Shown here piece after piece: positions 25,058 through 31,737 of a stretch of 33,402 nt of DNA. The stretch is from the NCBI GenBank assembly GCA_964407165.1, contig CAYOUJ010000027.1, positions 1-33,402 of the forward strand, in the 5' to 3' direction. The translations under genes were made by a program, and so were the position numbers. The notes under the pieces were generated by a model. It made no database searches. It had not been told where the DNA came from and saw only the letters and a program-made list of their open reading frames with translations. Position 1 is the first letter of the stretch; the number at the start of each line of letters is the position of its first letter. Source of the stretch: CAZPKH01 sp964407165 (GTDB taxonomy: Bacteria; Bacteroidota; Bacteroidia; Bacteroidales; Muribaculaceae).

Positions 25058-25164
25058 ACCAATAAAACACCTCTGCGGCACGAAAAGGCGTGACCCTGTG
25101 TGTTAATAATGCTTAAGGGCAAGGATTGTGGTATAAAAGGACAATCAAATTGACTGGAAATTTG

Positions 25165-25172
25165 TATATTTG
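25165..25172 (+). promoter_or_regulatory. -7 element of the SUMF1-like gene
   Basis: TATATTTG is a consensus -7 element. It overlaps a TTG at 25170 that would otherwise open the frame and supports the start at ATG 25212. No -33 element at the right distance is evident. Confidence 0.5.
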
Positions 25173-25211
25173 CAAACAAAATGTTTCCATAACATCAAAA
25201 CTGTTACCATC

Positions 25212-26033
25212 ATGCTACGAAAGTATATCACATTATCCATTCTGGCCACGGCTCTCGGAAGCGCGTGGGCGCTGCCCCCCTCCGAGGCGGGGCGCGAGGG
25301 CGCCGCCCCGCTCCAGGTGAAGTGGGATCAGGACTCACTGTGCCTGCGTTACGGCGACAAGACTTACAACATGGTTTACGTGCCTGCCGGCTCGTTCAAC
25401 ATGGGTGCGACGGGCAAGCTCAGCAGCGGCAGCTCGCGCGACGAGTGGCCGCAACCGCTGGTGTCGCTCGACGGATACTTCATCGGCCAGAGCGAGGTGC
25501 CCCAGTGGCTCTGGGTGGCGGTCATGGAGAAGAACCCCTCGCAATGGAAGGGCGACATGCTGCCCGTCGAGAACGTCTCGTGGATCTCCTGCCAGTATTT
25601 CACCGAGAAGCTTGCCGACCTGACGGGGCTGAACTTTCGGTTGCCCACGGAGGCGGAGTGGGAGTTTGCCGCGCGCGAGGGGAAGCCGGACTTCAACTGC
25701 CTCTACAGCGGCAGCGACGACATCGACGAGGTGGCGTGGTATCGCAAGAACAGCGACAACGTCACCCACGAGGTGATGACCAAGAAACCCAACGCCCTGG
25801 GCATCTACGACATGACGGGCAACGTGGCGGAGTGGTGCATGAACGGCAAGTTTCGCTACAGCTACGGCACGGTGATCAACCCGCACGACTACGGGCTTAG
25901 CGAGCGTCCTGCCTACCGCGGCGGCAGCGGGTTCTCCAAGCCTCGGGGTTGCCGTGTGAGCCAGCGGATGTCGGCGAGCACCAACCGTGCCAACGGGTTC
26001 CTGGGGCTGCGCCTGTGCATCGGCCCTAATTGA
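25212..26033 (+). CDS. Secreted SUMF1/formylglycine-generating-enzyme-like protein
   Basis: I take the start at ATG 25212 (MLRKYITLSILATALGSAWA, signal peptide). The mature domain has the FGE-sulfatase fold: VYVPAGSFNMGATG near 55-68, PVENVSWISCQYFTEKL, RLPTEAEWEFAAREG near 150-165, GIYDMTGNVAEWCMNG near 205-220, YRGGSGFS and the final NGFLGLRLCIGP. The catalytic Cys pair of true FGE is not clearly present, so this is probably a non-catalytic ligand-binding or scaffold member, as is common in Bacteroidota envelopes. The segment just after the signal peptide (SEAGREGAAPLQ) is encoded by the 28-bp palindrome at 25287-25314. A hairpin at 26041-26070 follows the stop. Confidence 0.88.
   Translation: MLRKYITLSILATALGSAWALPPSEAGREGAAPLQVKWDQDSLCLRYGDKTYNMVYVPAGSFNMGATGKLSSGSSRDEWPQPLVSLDGYFIGQSEVPQWLWVAVMEKNPSQWKGDMLPVENVSWISCQYFTEKLADLTGLNFRLPTEAEWEFAAREGKPDFNCLYSGSDDIDEVAWYRKNSDNVTHEVMTKKPNALGIYDMTGNVAEWCMNGKFRYSYGTVINPHDYGLSERPAYRGGSGFSKPRGCRVSQRMSASTNRANGFLGLRLCIGPN
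25287..25314. repeat. 28-bp GC palindrome inside the SUMF1-like gene
   Basis: This is identical to 23933-23960 over 28 bp, on the same strand of the window. It is in frame just after the signal peptide. Confidence 0.9.
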
Positions 26034-26040
26034 CAAGCAA

Positions 26041-26070
26041 GCAGCCTGTTGTCAGCCGATGACAGGCTGC
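26041..26070 (+). terminator. Hairpin after the SUMF1-like gene
   Basis: gcagcctgt (26041-26049) pairs with acaggctgc (26062-26070); gattttttag follows 17 bp later. The distance makes the intrinsic terminator call tentative. Confidence 0.5.
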
Positions 26071-26120
26071 GGGGCGGCTATGGCGTGATTTTTTAGTTGC
26101 CTAAAGTCAAAACTATTTTG

Positions 26121-26128
26121 TAAATTTG
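26121..26128 (+). promoter_or_regulatory. -7 element of the NfnAB-like operon
   Basis: TAAATTTG is a consensus -7 element; GTTG lies 21 bp upstream (26096-26099). Transcription would start near 26135, which leaves a short leader of about 24 nt before GTG 26159. Confidence 0.6.
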
Positions 26129-26158
26129 CCGCTTGTAACCATAACACTTGAAAATGCA

Positions 26159-26941
26159 GTGGCAAAGATAGTTTACAAAGAGCATTTCTCAGAAAATGTG
26201 GTGCGCCTCGATGTGGAGGCGCCTATGATAGCGCGGTCGCGCCGGCCCGGGCACTTCGTGATAGTGCGTGTGGGCGAGGGCGGAGAGCGCATACCGCTTA
26301 CCATCGCCGACGCCGACGTCGAGCGCGGCACTGTAACCCTCGTGGTGCAGCGCGTGGGAGTGTCGACTGACAAGATTTGCGCGTTGGAGGCCGGCGACGA
26401 GCTGACCGACATCGTGGGCCCGCTCGGACGAGCCACGCGCATCGAGAAGTTCGGCACCGTGGTATGCTGCGGAGGAGGCGTCGGCGTGGCCCCGCTGCTC
26501 CCCATCATCAAGGGTATGAAGGCCGCGGGCAACCGCGTGGTCAGCGTGCTGGCCGCGCGCACCAAGGAGTTGATCATACTCGAGCCGCAGGTGGCGGAAT
26601 ATTCCGACGAGGTGATAGTCATGACCGACGACGGCTCATACGGCACCAAGGGATTGGTGACCGAGGGTGTCGAAATGGTGCTCAAGCGCGAGAAAGTGGA
26701 CCGCGTGATCACCATCGGCCCGGCCATCATGATGAAGTTTGTCAGCCTGCTGACCAAGAAATACGAGATCCCTACCGAGGCCTCGCTCAACACCATCATG
26801 GTCGACGGCACCGGCATGTGCGGCGCCTGCCGCGTGACGGTGGGCGGCCGGACACGCTTCGTGTGCATCGACGGGCCGGAGTTTGACGCCCACCAGGTGG
26901 ACTTCGACGAGATGATGATGCGCTTGCGCTCTTATAAATAA
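26159..26941 (+). CDS. nfnA: NfnA/SudB-like ferredoxin-NAD(P)+ oxidoreductase, FNR-type subunit
   Basis: The 260-residue subunit carries FAD, NAD and one [2Fe-2S] cluster and works with the GltD-like subunit encoded next. Motifs: RRPGHFVIVRV (FAD) near 30-40, RIPLTIADAD near 47-56, GPLGRAT, GGGVGVAPLLPIIKGM near 108-123 (nucleotide loop), TDDGSYGTKG, and the cluster-binding MCGACRV ... FVC near 220-240. The start is GTG 26159 (V/MAKIVYKEHFSENVV), the normal family N-terminus: the frame has no ATG upstream and TTG 26126 lies in the -7 box. By family knowledge the complex bifurcates electrons between NAD(P)H and ferredoxin or reduces sulfur compounds; which applies here is not visible. Confidence 0.9.
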   Translation: MAKIVYKEHFSENVVRLDVEAPMIARSRRPGHFVIVRVGEGGERIPLTIADADVERGTVTLVVQRVGVSTDKICALEAGDELTDIVGPLGRATRIEKFGTVVCCGGGVGVAPLLPIIKGMKAAGNRVVSVLAARTKELIILEPQVAEYSDEVIVMTDDGSYGTKGLVTEGVEMVLKREKVDRVITIGPAIMMKFVSLLTKKYEIPTEASLNTIMVDGTGMCGACRVTVGGRTRFVCIDGPEFDAHQVDFDEMMMRLRSYK

Positions 26942-26943
26942 CA

Positions 26944-26991
26944 TCGACAATCAATCGGTAGCCTATCGATTGGCCATCGATTGATTATCGA
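26944..26991. repeat. ATCGAT-word hairpin between the nfnA- and nfnB-like genes
   Basis: tcgacaatcaatcg (26944-26957) pairs with 26978-26991 with one mismatch. Unlike the two related hairpins at 23720 and 28556, no T-tract follows on the plus strand, so it probably does not end the transcript between two cooperating genes. Confidence 0.75.
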
Positions 26992-27010
26992 AAAAATAAC
27001 GAAATCAATA

Positions 27011-28543
27011 ATGGAAACAACTATATCGCCCCGCGACGCCCAATGGCGCGAGGAGCTGCGGCGGGCGCACACCGCCCGCGAGCGGCGCGAGATACCGCGT
27101 GTGAAGATGCCGGAGCTTGATCCGGTCTACCGCGTGACGTGCAACGATGAGGTCAACCAGGGCCTCTCTGAGGAGCAGGCCGTGCTTGAGGCCACGCGCT
27201 GCCTCGACTGCCCCGACCCGCAATGCGTGACCGGCTGCCCCGTGGGCATCAACATACCGGGGTTTATCAAAAATATTGAACGCAAATGCTTTGGCGACGC
27301 AGCCGCGGTCTTGCGAGAGACCAGTGCGCTGCCGGCCGTGTGCGGCCGCGTGTGCCCGCAGGAGAAGCAGTGTGAGAGCCGCTGCATCTACAACAAGATG
27401 AAGCTGCCGCCGGTGGCCATCGGCTATCTGGAGCGGTTTGCGGCGGATACAGCGGCTCCCCGGCCCACCCCAAACCCCTCCCCAAGGGGAGGGGCTTCCT
27501 TAGTTCTTGGCTCCCCCGCCGAAGCCTCTTCAGGCTTGGAAGCCCCCCCCCTTGGGGGGGAGTCGGGGGGGGCCGGCACGGCTGCCGTCGCCGTCGTCGG
27601 CTCAGGGCCTGCTGGCCTGTCGTTTGCCGGCGAGATGGCGCGGCGCGGATTCATCGTCACCGTCTTCGAGGCACTCCACGCTCTCGGCGGCGTGCTCCGC
27701 TACGGCATCCCGGAGTTCCGCCTGCCCAACAGCATAGTCGACGCGGAGATCGACGCCCTGCGCGCACTCGGCGTGAAGTTTGTGAAAGACTGTGTGATAG
27801 GCAAGACACTGAGCTACGACGAACTGCACGAGATGGGCTTCAAGGGGATCTTCGTGGCCTCCGGAGCAGGGCTGCCCCGGTTCATGGGCATCCCCGGGGA
27901 GAACCTGATAGGGGTGATGTCGTCCAACGAATACCTCACGCGCGTCAACCTCATGGGAGCCGGCCAGCCGGACCACGACACGCCGGTGAAGCGCGGCCGG
28001 CGCGTGGCCGTAATCGGCGGCGGCAACACGGCAATGGACTCCGTGCGCACTGCCCGCCGCATGGGTGCCGAGGAGGCATATGTCATCTATCGCCGCAGCG
28101 AGGCGGAGATGCCCGCGCGCATCGAGGAGGTGCACCATGCCAAGCAGGAGGGTGTGACATTCATGACCCTGCACAACCCCGTGGAATACCTCGGCGACGA
28201 GAGCGGCCACGTGCGCGCCGTGCGCCTGCAGGTGATGGAGCTGGGCGAGCCTGACGAGAGCGGGCGCCGCAGCCCCGTGCCCGTCGAGGGGCAGATAGTG
28301 GAAATGGATGTCGACGAGGTGATAGTGAGCGTCGGCGTGTCGCCCAATCCGTTAATCCCCAACAACTTCAAGGACCTGGAGGTCTCGCGTCGCGGCACCA
28401 TCGTCGTCACCGACGACATGCAGTCGTCGCTCCCCGACCTGTATGCGGGCGGCGACATCGTCCGCGGCGGCGCCACGGTAATCCTCGCCATGGGCGACGG
28501 GCGCCATGCCGCCGCCGCCATGGCCGTCCGCCTAACCAACTAA
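27011..28543 (+). CDS. nfnB: NfnB/SudA-like, GltD-type flavoprotein subunit with a palindrome-coded insert
   Basis: The start at 27011 gives 510 residues. An N-terminal Cys-rich domain (CLDCPDPQCVTGCPVG near 62-77; CGRVCPQEKQCESRC near 111-125) binds two [4Fe-4S] clusters. An FAD Rossmann motif VVGSGPAGLSFAG, the NAD(P) motif VIGGGNTAMDSVRTARR and a final GDIVRGGATVILAMGDGR complete the GltD family. The family usually has about 460 residues. The excess is a Pro/Gly/Ser-rich stretch of about 38 residues (PRPTPNPSPRGG ... APPLGGESGG) coded by the palindromic element at 27462-27574, placed exactly between the Fe-S domain and the FAD domain. The ORF stays open and all motifs survive, so the enzyme is likely active. 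Confidence 0.9.
   Translation: METTISPRDAQWREELRRAHTARERREIPRVKMPELDPVYRVTCNDEVNQGLSEEQAVLEATRCLDCPDPQCVTGCPVGINIPGFIKNIERKCFGDAAAVLRETSALPAVCGRVCPQEKQCESRCIYNKMKLPPVAIGYLERFAADTAAPRPTPNPSPRGGASLVLGSPAEASSGLEAPPLGGESGGAGTAAVAVVGSGPAGLSFAGEMARRGFIVTVFEALHALGGVLRYGIPEFRLPNSIVDAEIDALRALGVKFVKDCVIGKTLSYDELHEMGFKGIFVASGAGLPRFMGIPGENLIGVMSSNEYLTRVNLMGAGQPDHDTPVKRGRRVAVIGGGNTAMDSVRTARRMGAEEAYVIYRRSEAEMPARIEEVHHAKQEGVTFMTLHNPVEYLGDESGHVRAVRLQVMELGEPDESGRRSPVPVEGQIVEMDVDEVIVSVGVSPNPLIPNNFKDLEVSRRGTIVVTDDMQSSLPDLYAGGDIVRGGATVILAMGDGRHAAAAMAVRLTN
27462..27574. repeat. Composite C/G palindromic element in the nfnB-like gene
   Basis: The left arm starts ggcccaccccaaacccctcc with CCCCAAGGGG at its centre. 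The right arm, read in reverse complement, starts ggcccccccc-gactcccc with CCCCAAGGGG. The arms are therefore inverted repeats about 35 bp long, each with its own internal palindrome, around a 45-bp middle. It contains C9, G7 and G8 runs, and the frame continues through it. Confidence 0.85.
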
Positions 28544-28555
28544 CCGATAATTGCC

Positions 28556-28601
28556 AAAAATCGATGGGCAATCGATAATCCTCGATTGTCCATCGATTTT
28601 T
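28556..28601. terminator. Bidirectional terminator, AAAAATCGA type (second copy)
   Basis: Arms 28556-28575 and 28582-28601 pair over 20 bp with one G-T pair and a taatcc loop. The arms match those of the 23720 hairpin at 18 of 20 positions. The T-tract overlaps the nadE stop codon (28600-28602). Confidence 0.85.
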
Positions 28602-30537
28602 ATTTGCGGAAGGGGGCGGAGGGGCAGTCGGAGGGGAGGCGCCAGTCGCCGCGGGGGCTGAGGCAGACCGAGCCGACCTTGGGGCCGTCGGGAAGGCATG
28701 AGCGCTTGAACTGCTGGGCGAAGAAGCGGTGGGTGAACACCTCCTGCCAGTGGCGTATTACCTCGTGGGTGTGCTGTGTGCCCTCGAAGGCCTGGCAGGC
28801 GAGGCGGTAGACGCGCTCGGGGGCGAAGCCGTAGCGGAGCATGTAGTAGAGGAAGAAGTCGTGCAGCTCGTAGGGGCCGACGAGGTCTTCGGTGCGCTGG
28901 GCAATGGTGCCGTCGGCGTTGGCGGGGATGAGCTCGGGTGAGATGGGGGTGTCGATGATGTCGAGGAGCACGTCGCGGACGCCGGCATACTCAGGGCGCA
29001 CGGTGAACCAGCGGACGAGGTAGCGCACGAGCGTCTTGGGGACGCCGGCGTTGACACCGTACATCGAGATATGGTCGCCGTTGTAGGTGGCCCAGCCGAG
29101 GGCCAGCTCGCTCAGGTCGCCGGTGCCGAGGACTATGCCGCCCACCTGGTTGGCGATGTCCATGAGCAGGAGCGTGCGCTGCCGCGCCTGCGAGTTCTCG
29201 TAGGTGACGTTGTGCACCTCCGGGTCGTGGCCGATGTCCTTGAAATGCTGGTTTACAGCAGGGACTATGGAGATTTCGCGCATGCTCACGCCCAGCAGGC
29301 GCATGAGCTGCACGGCGTTGTCGTGGGTGCGGCCGGTGGTGCCGAAGCCGGGCATCGTGATGCCGTGGATGCCGGTGCGTGGCAGCCCGAGGGCATCGAA
29401 GGCATGGACGGCCACGAGCAGGGCGAGCGTGGAGTCGAGTCCTCCGCTGATCCCGACGACGATGTTGCGGCAACCGATGGCGCGCAGGCGCTGCTGCACT
29501 CCGGCTGACTGGATGTTGATTATCTCGGAGGCACGCTCGTCGATGGCGGCGTCGCCCTTGGGGACGAAGGGGTAGGGGTTGACGGGGCGGAGGAGTTTCT
29601 CTTGCGGCCAAGGCGGGGATGTGCGGCCGGAATGGCCGCCCTCCTGATTTGCTATGACTATCGGCTCGGGGCGGGTGAAGCGGGCGTCGGAGTTGAAGGT
29701 GTTGAGGTGCATGCGGTCGCGTTCGATGGCCTGCAGGTCGACGTCGGCGAGGATGTAGTCGGAGGTGTCGTCCCAGCGGGGCTTCTCGGCGAGCATGACG
29801 CCGTTTTCGGCAATCATGGCCTTGGGACTGAACACCAGGTCGGTGGACGACTCCCCGCAGCCGGCAGAGGCGTAGACGTAGGCGCACAGCAGGCGCGCCG
29901 ACTGGCCGGTGACGAGCGAGCGGAGGTAGTCGTACTTGCCCACGAGGTCGTCGGAGGCGGAGAGGTTGAAGATGATTTTGGCGCCGTCGAGAGCCATCTG
30001 GCAGGAGGGCGGCACGGGCACCCAGAGGTCTTCGCAGATCTCGATGCCAAGGGTGACGCCGCCGAAGTCGATGACACGGCCGGAGGTGATCAGGCGCCGC
30101 TCGCCTGCTACGGTGACGGTGGCTGCGCGCCCCACGGGGAGGGGCTGCCACCAGCGGCGCTCGTAGAACTCGTTGTAGTTGGGCACGTTGGCCTTGGCGA
30201 CGAGGGCGACGCTGCCGCGGTGGATGAAGGCGGCGCAATTGTAGAGGGCGCCGTCGTCGGCGAGCAGGGGGAGGCCGACGATGACTGCGGCGGCATGGTT
30301 GTGCGACTCTATGATGAGGCTCTCCAGACCCGCGCGGGCGCTGTCGAGCAGCCGGCGGTTGTGAAACAGGTCGGCGCAGGTATAGCCCGTGAGGCTCATC
30401 TCCGGGGTGAGCGCTATCTCGGCGCCGAGACTCTCCACCCGGTTCCAGAGCTCGGTGACGGCCTTGACGTTAGCGTCGACGTTGGCTATGGTGACCTGCG
30501 GCGTCACGGCCGCGAGGCGTATGTATCCGTCTTTCAC
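28600..30537 (-). CDS. nadE: Glutamine-dependent NAD+ synthetase
   Basis: The 645-residue enzyme makes NAD+ from deamido-NAD+ using glutamine nitrogen. The N-terminal amidase (nitrilase-like) domain has the triad Glu46 (TPEMSLTGY), Lys115 (AKANVPNYNEF) and Cys168 (GIEICEDLWVP). The C-terminal synthetase has the P-loop VVGISGGLDSTLAL near 360-370. The length is typical of the glutamine-dependent type. It starts at ATG 30537 (MKDGYIRLAAVTPQ). It is transcribed in the same direction as the PPTase gene with a 77-bp spacer of gttaaagag words. Confidence 0.96.
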   Translation of the reverse strand: MKDGYIRLAAVTPQVTIANVDANVKAVTELWNRVESLGAEIALTPEMSLTGYTCADLFHNRRLLDSARAGLESLIIESHNHAAAVIVGLPLLADDGALYNCAAFIHRGSVALVAKANVPNYNEFYERRWWQPLPVGRAATVTVAGERRLITSGRVIDFGGVTLGIEICEDLWVPVPPSCQMALDGAKIIFNLSASDDLVGKYDYLRSLVTGQSARLLCAYVYASAGCGESSTDLVFSPKAMIAENGVMLAEKPRWDDTSDYILADVDLQAIERDRMHLNTFNSDARFTRPEPIVIANQEGGHSGRTSPPWPQEKLLRPVNPYPFVPKGDAAIDERASEIINIQSAGVQQRLRAIGCRNIVVGISGGLDSTLALLVAVHAFDALGLPRTGIHGITMPGFGTTGRTHDNAVQLMRLLGVSMREISIVPAVNQHFKDIGHDPEVHNVTYENSQARQRTLLLMDIANQVGGIVLGTGDLSELALGWATYNGDHISMYGVNAGVPKTLVRYLVRWFTVRPEYAGVRDVLLDIIDTPISPELIPANADGTIAQRTEDLVGPYELHDFFLYYMLRYGFAPERVYRLACQAFEGTQHTHEVIRHWQEVFTHRFFAQQFKRSCLPDGPKVGSVCLSPRGDWRLPSDCPSAPFRK

Positions 30538-30597
30538 GAGTTAAAGAGTTAAAGAGTTAAGGAGTTAAAGAGTTACGGAGTTAAGGAGTTAAAGACT
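30538..30597. repeat. Tandem gagttaaag spacer
   Basis: About six copies of gagttaaag / gagttaagg / gagttacgg lie upstream of the nadE start codon. No promoter consensus is seen in it, so nadE may be cotranscribed with the PPTase gene. Confidence 0.85.
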
Positions 30598-30614
30598 AAA
30601 CAGCTCATTACACA

Positions 30615-31169
30615 TCAACTCATCATCTCGATGGCTAAGGTGAGCAGTGCATCGGGATAGGAGCGCTGCCAGAGGCGGTATGTGCGGCCGCGGACGGTGG
30701 CGATGCCGCGGGGGATGTCGACGGTGATGTCGGGGAGGAAGAAGTCCTGCACCGCGGCGGCCTTGTAGACGGCCTCCTTGGCCGTCCAGAGATGCAGGAG
30801 CGAGGGGCCGACGTCGGCAGGATTGAGGAAGCGGGAGCGGACGCGTTCGAGCTGCCCGTCGCGCAGTGTCGACTCTATGTCCACGCCGATGCGCGCGGTC
30901 TCTGACGCGGCAGCGGCAGCGGCGGTGGGACAGTGTGAAATTGAAATGAAGCCGTCGTAGCCGGGGAGGTACGGCCGCCCGGATGGCTCGTGTTCGACCC
31001 CCCCCGCCCCCCCCCCAAGGGGGAGGGACACTAAGCGGTCGAGGAGTTGGTTGACCGCCAGGTTGGTAGCTCCCCCCTTTAGGGGGGGGATGGGGGGGGC
31101 CGCGGGGATGGGGGGGGCCGCGGCCTCCACGGCTATTCGGGCACAGTCTATGTCTTCGATGTACATCAT
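30615..31169 (-). CDS. 4'-phosphopantetheinyl transferase (Sfp-like) with palindrome-coded N-terminal segment
   Basis: The start at 31169 overlaps the TGA of the gldD-like gene (ATGATG). The product moves 4'-phosphopantetheine from CoA to carrier proteins. The C-terminal half carries both family signatures: FISISHC near 74-80, RIGVDIE near 92-98 and LHLWTAKEAVYKA near 128-140. The N-terminal part is abnormal. After 17 residues comes about 40-45 residues of Pro/Gly-rich sequence (AAPPIPAAPPIPPLKGG ... LPLGGGAGG) coded by the repeat at 30996-31123. Ordinary Sfp-like proteins of this type have about 80 residues of folded domain before the SISH segment. The native domain therefore looks shortened as well as interrupted, and activity is uncertain. 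Confidence 0.8.
   Translation of the reverse strand: MMYIEDIDCARIAVEAAAPPIPAAPPIPPLKGGATNLAVNQLLDRLVSLPLGGGAGGVEHEPSGRPYLPGYDGFISISHCPTAAAAAASETARIGVDIESTLRDGQLERVRSRFLNPADVGPSLLHLWTAKEAVYKAAAVQDFFLPDITVDIPRGIATVRGRTYRLWQRSYPDALLTLAIEMMS
30996..31123. repeat. Composite C/G palindromic element in the PPTase gene
   Basis: C8-G-C10-AAGGGGG at the left and CCCCCCTTTAGGGGGGGG at the right enclose about 50 bp of non-repetitive sequence, with arms in opposite orientation as in the 27462 element. An exact 18-bp tandem duplication (31088-31105, 31106-31123) at the right end encodes Ala-Ala-Pro-Pro-Ile-Pro twice. Four homopolymer runs of eight or more lie in the gene. Confidence 0.85.
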
Positions 31170-31735
31170 TGTGTCTTGACGGTTTTTAGCAGTCGGAGGA
31201 CATCGGAGGCGATGGCGTTCACCACAGGGGCCACCGAGTCGGGGGCTTCGGCGGCGCCGTCGATGTATGCGGCCCCGCTGACGATCCATCGGGCATCCAC
31301 GGCCAGCAGCTGCACGGGGGTGACCGTGCCGTGGCGCGTGACGAAAAGGCGGCAGGCCGCGCCCTCGGGGGTTGTCAGCTCGGTCAGTTCCGTCTCGGCG
31401 CCCCCTGAGTTAAGGGAGATGCGCTCGAGGCGGTTGTCCATCACCTCTGCCATTTCGGCTTCGGTGGCCACGGGCGTGGCGGTGAGGTATATCTTGGCGC
31501 CGTTGTATACGGGGTAGCCAATTGTGATCCAAGGCTTCCCTGTGGAGTCGGGCAGGAGAGTGGCGGCAGTGTTGACATCGAAGCTGACAGTCGTGCCGGG
31601 GATAGTGGCCCGGGTGTAGAGCGTGTCGGCCAAAGCCACGCGCGGGTATGCGTGCCGGCGCGGGGTGGCCACGTCGCCGCGGGTGCACGCGCACGCTATT
31701 AGGCACATCGTCAATATGCCGGCGAGGATGCGCAT
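31166..31735 (-). CDS. gldD: GldD-like lipoprotein
   Basis: I take the start at 31735 (MRILAGILTMCLIACACT), a lipoprotein signal with Cys about 15 or 17, two bases after the araC stop. The 189-residue protein shares the GldD layout: YPRVALADTLY near 29-39, SFDVNTAATLLPD, PWITIGYPVYNGAKIYLTATPV near 68-90, and a C-terminal region ending with the TKR-free helix (VVNAIASDVLRLL). GldD is needed for gliding and type IX secretion assembly in Flavobacterium, and its gene commonly lies beside a Sfp-type PPTase gene, as here (from memory). Non-gliding Bacteroidales keep it. Its 3' end overlaps the PPTase start. Confidence 0.72.
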   Translation of the reverse strand: MRILAGILTMCLIACACTRGDVATPRRHAYPRVALADTLYTRATIPGTTVSFDVNTAATLLPDSTGKPWITIGYPVYNGAKIYLTATPVATEAEMAEVMDNRLERISLNSGGAETELTELTTPEGAACRLFVTRHGTVTPVQLLAVDARWIVSGAAYIDGAAEAPDSVAPVVNAIASDVLRLLKTVKTQ

Positions 31736-31737
31736 GG

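Noticed and set aside
28991..30238. 415-codon Arg/Pro/His-rich frame inside nadE
   Set aside because: It lies in another frame of the same strand as nadE and has the composition of a shadow frame.
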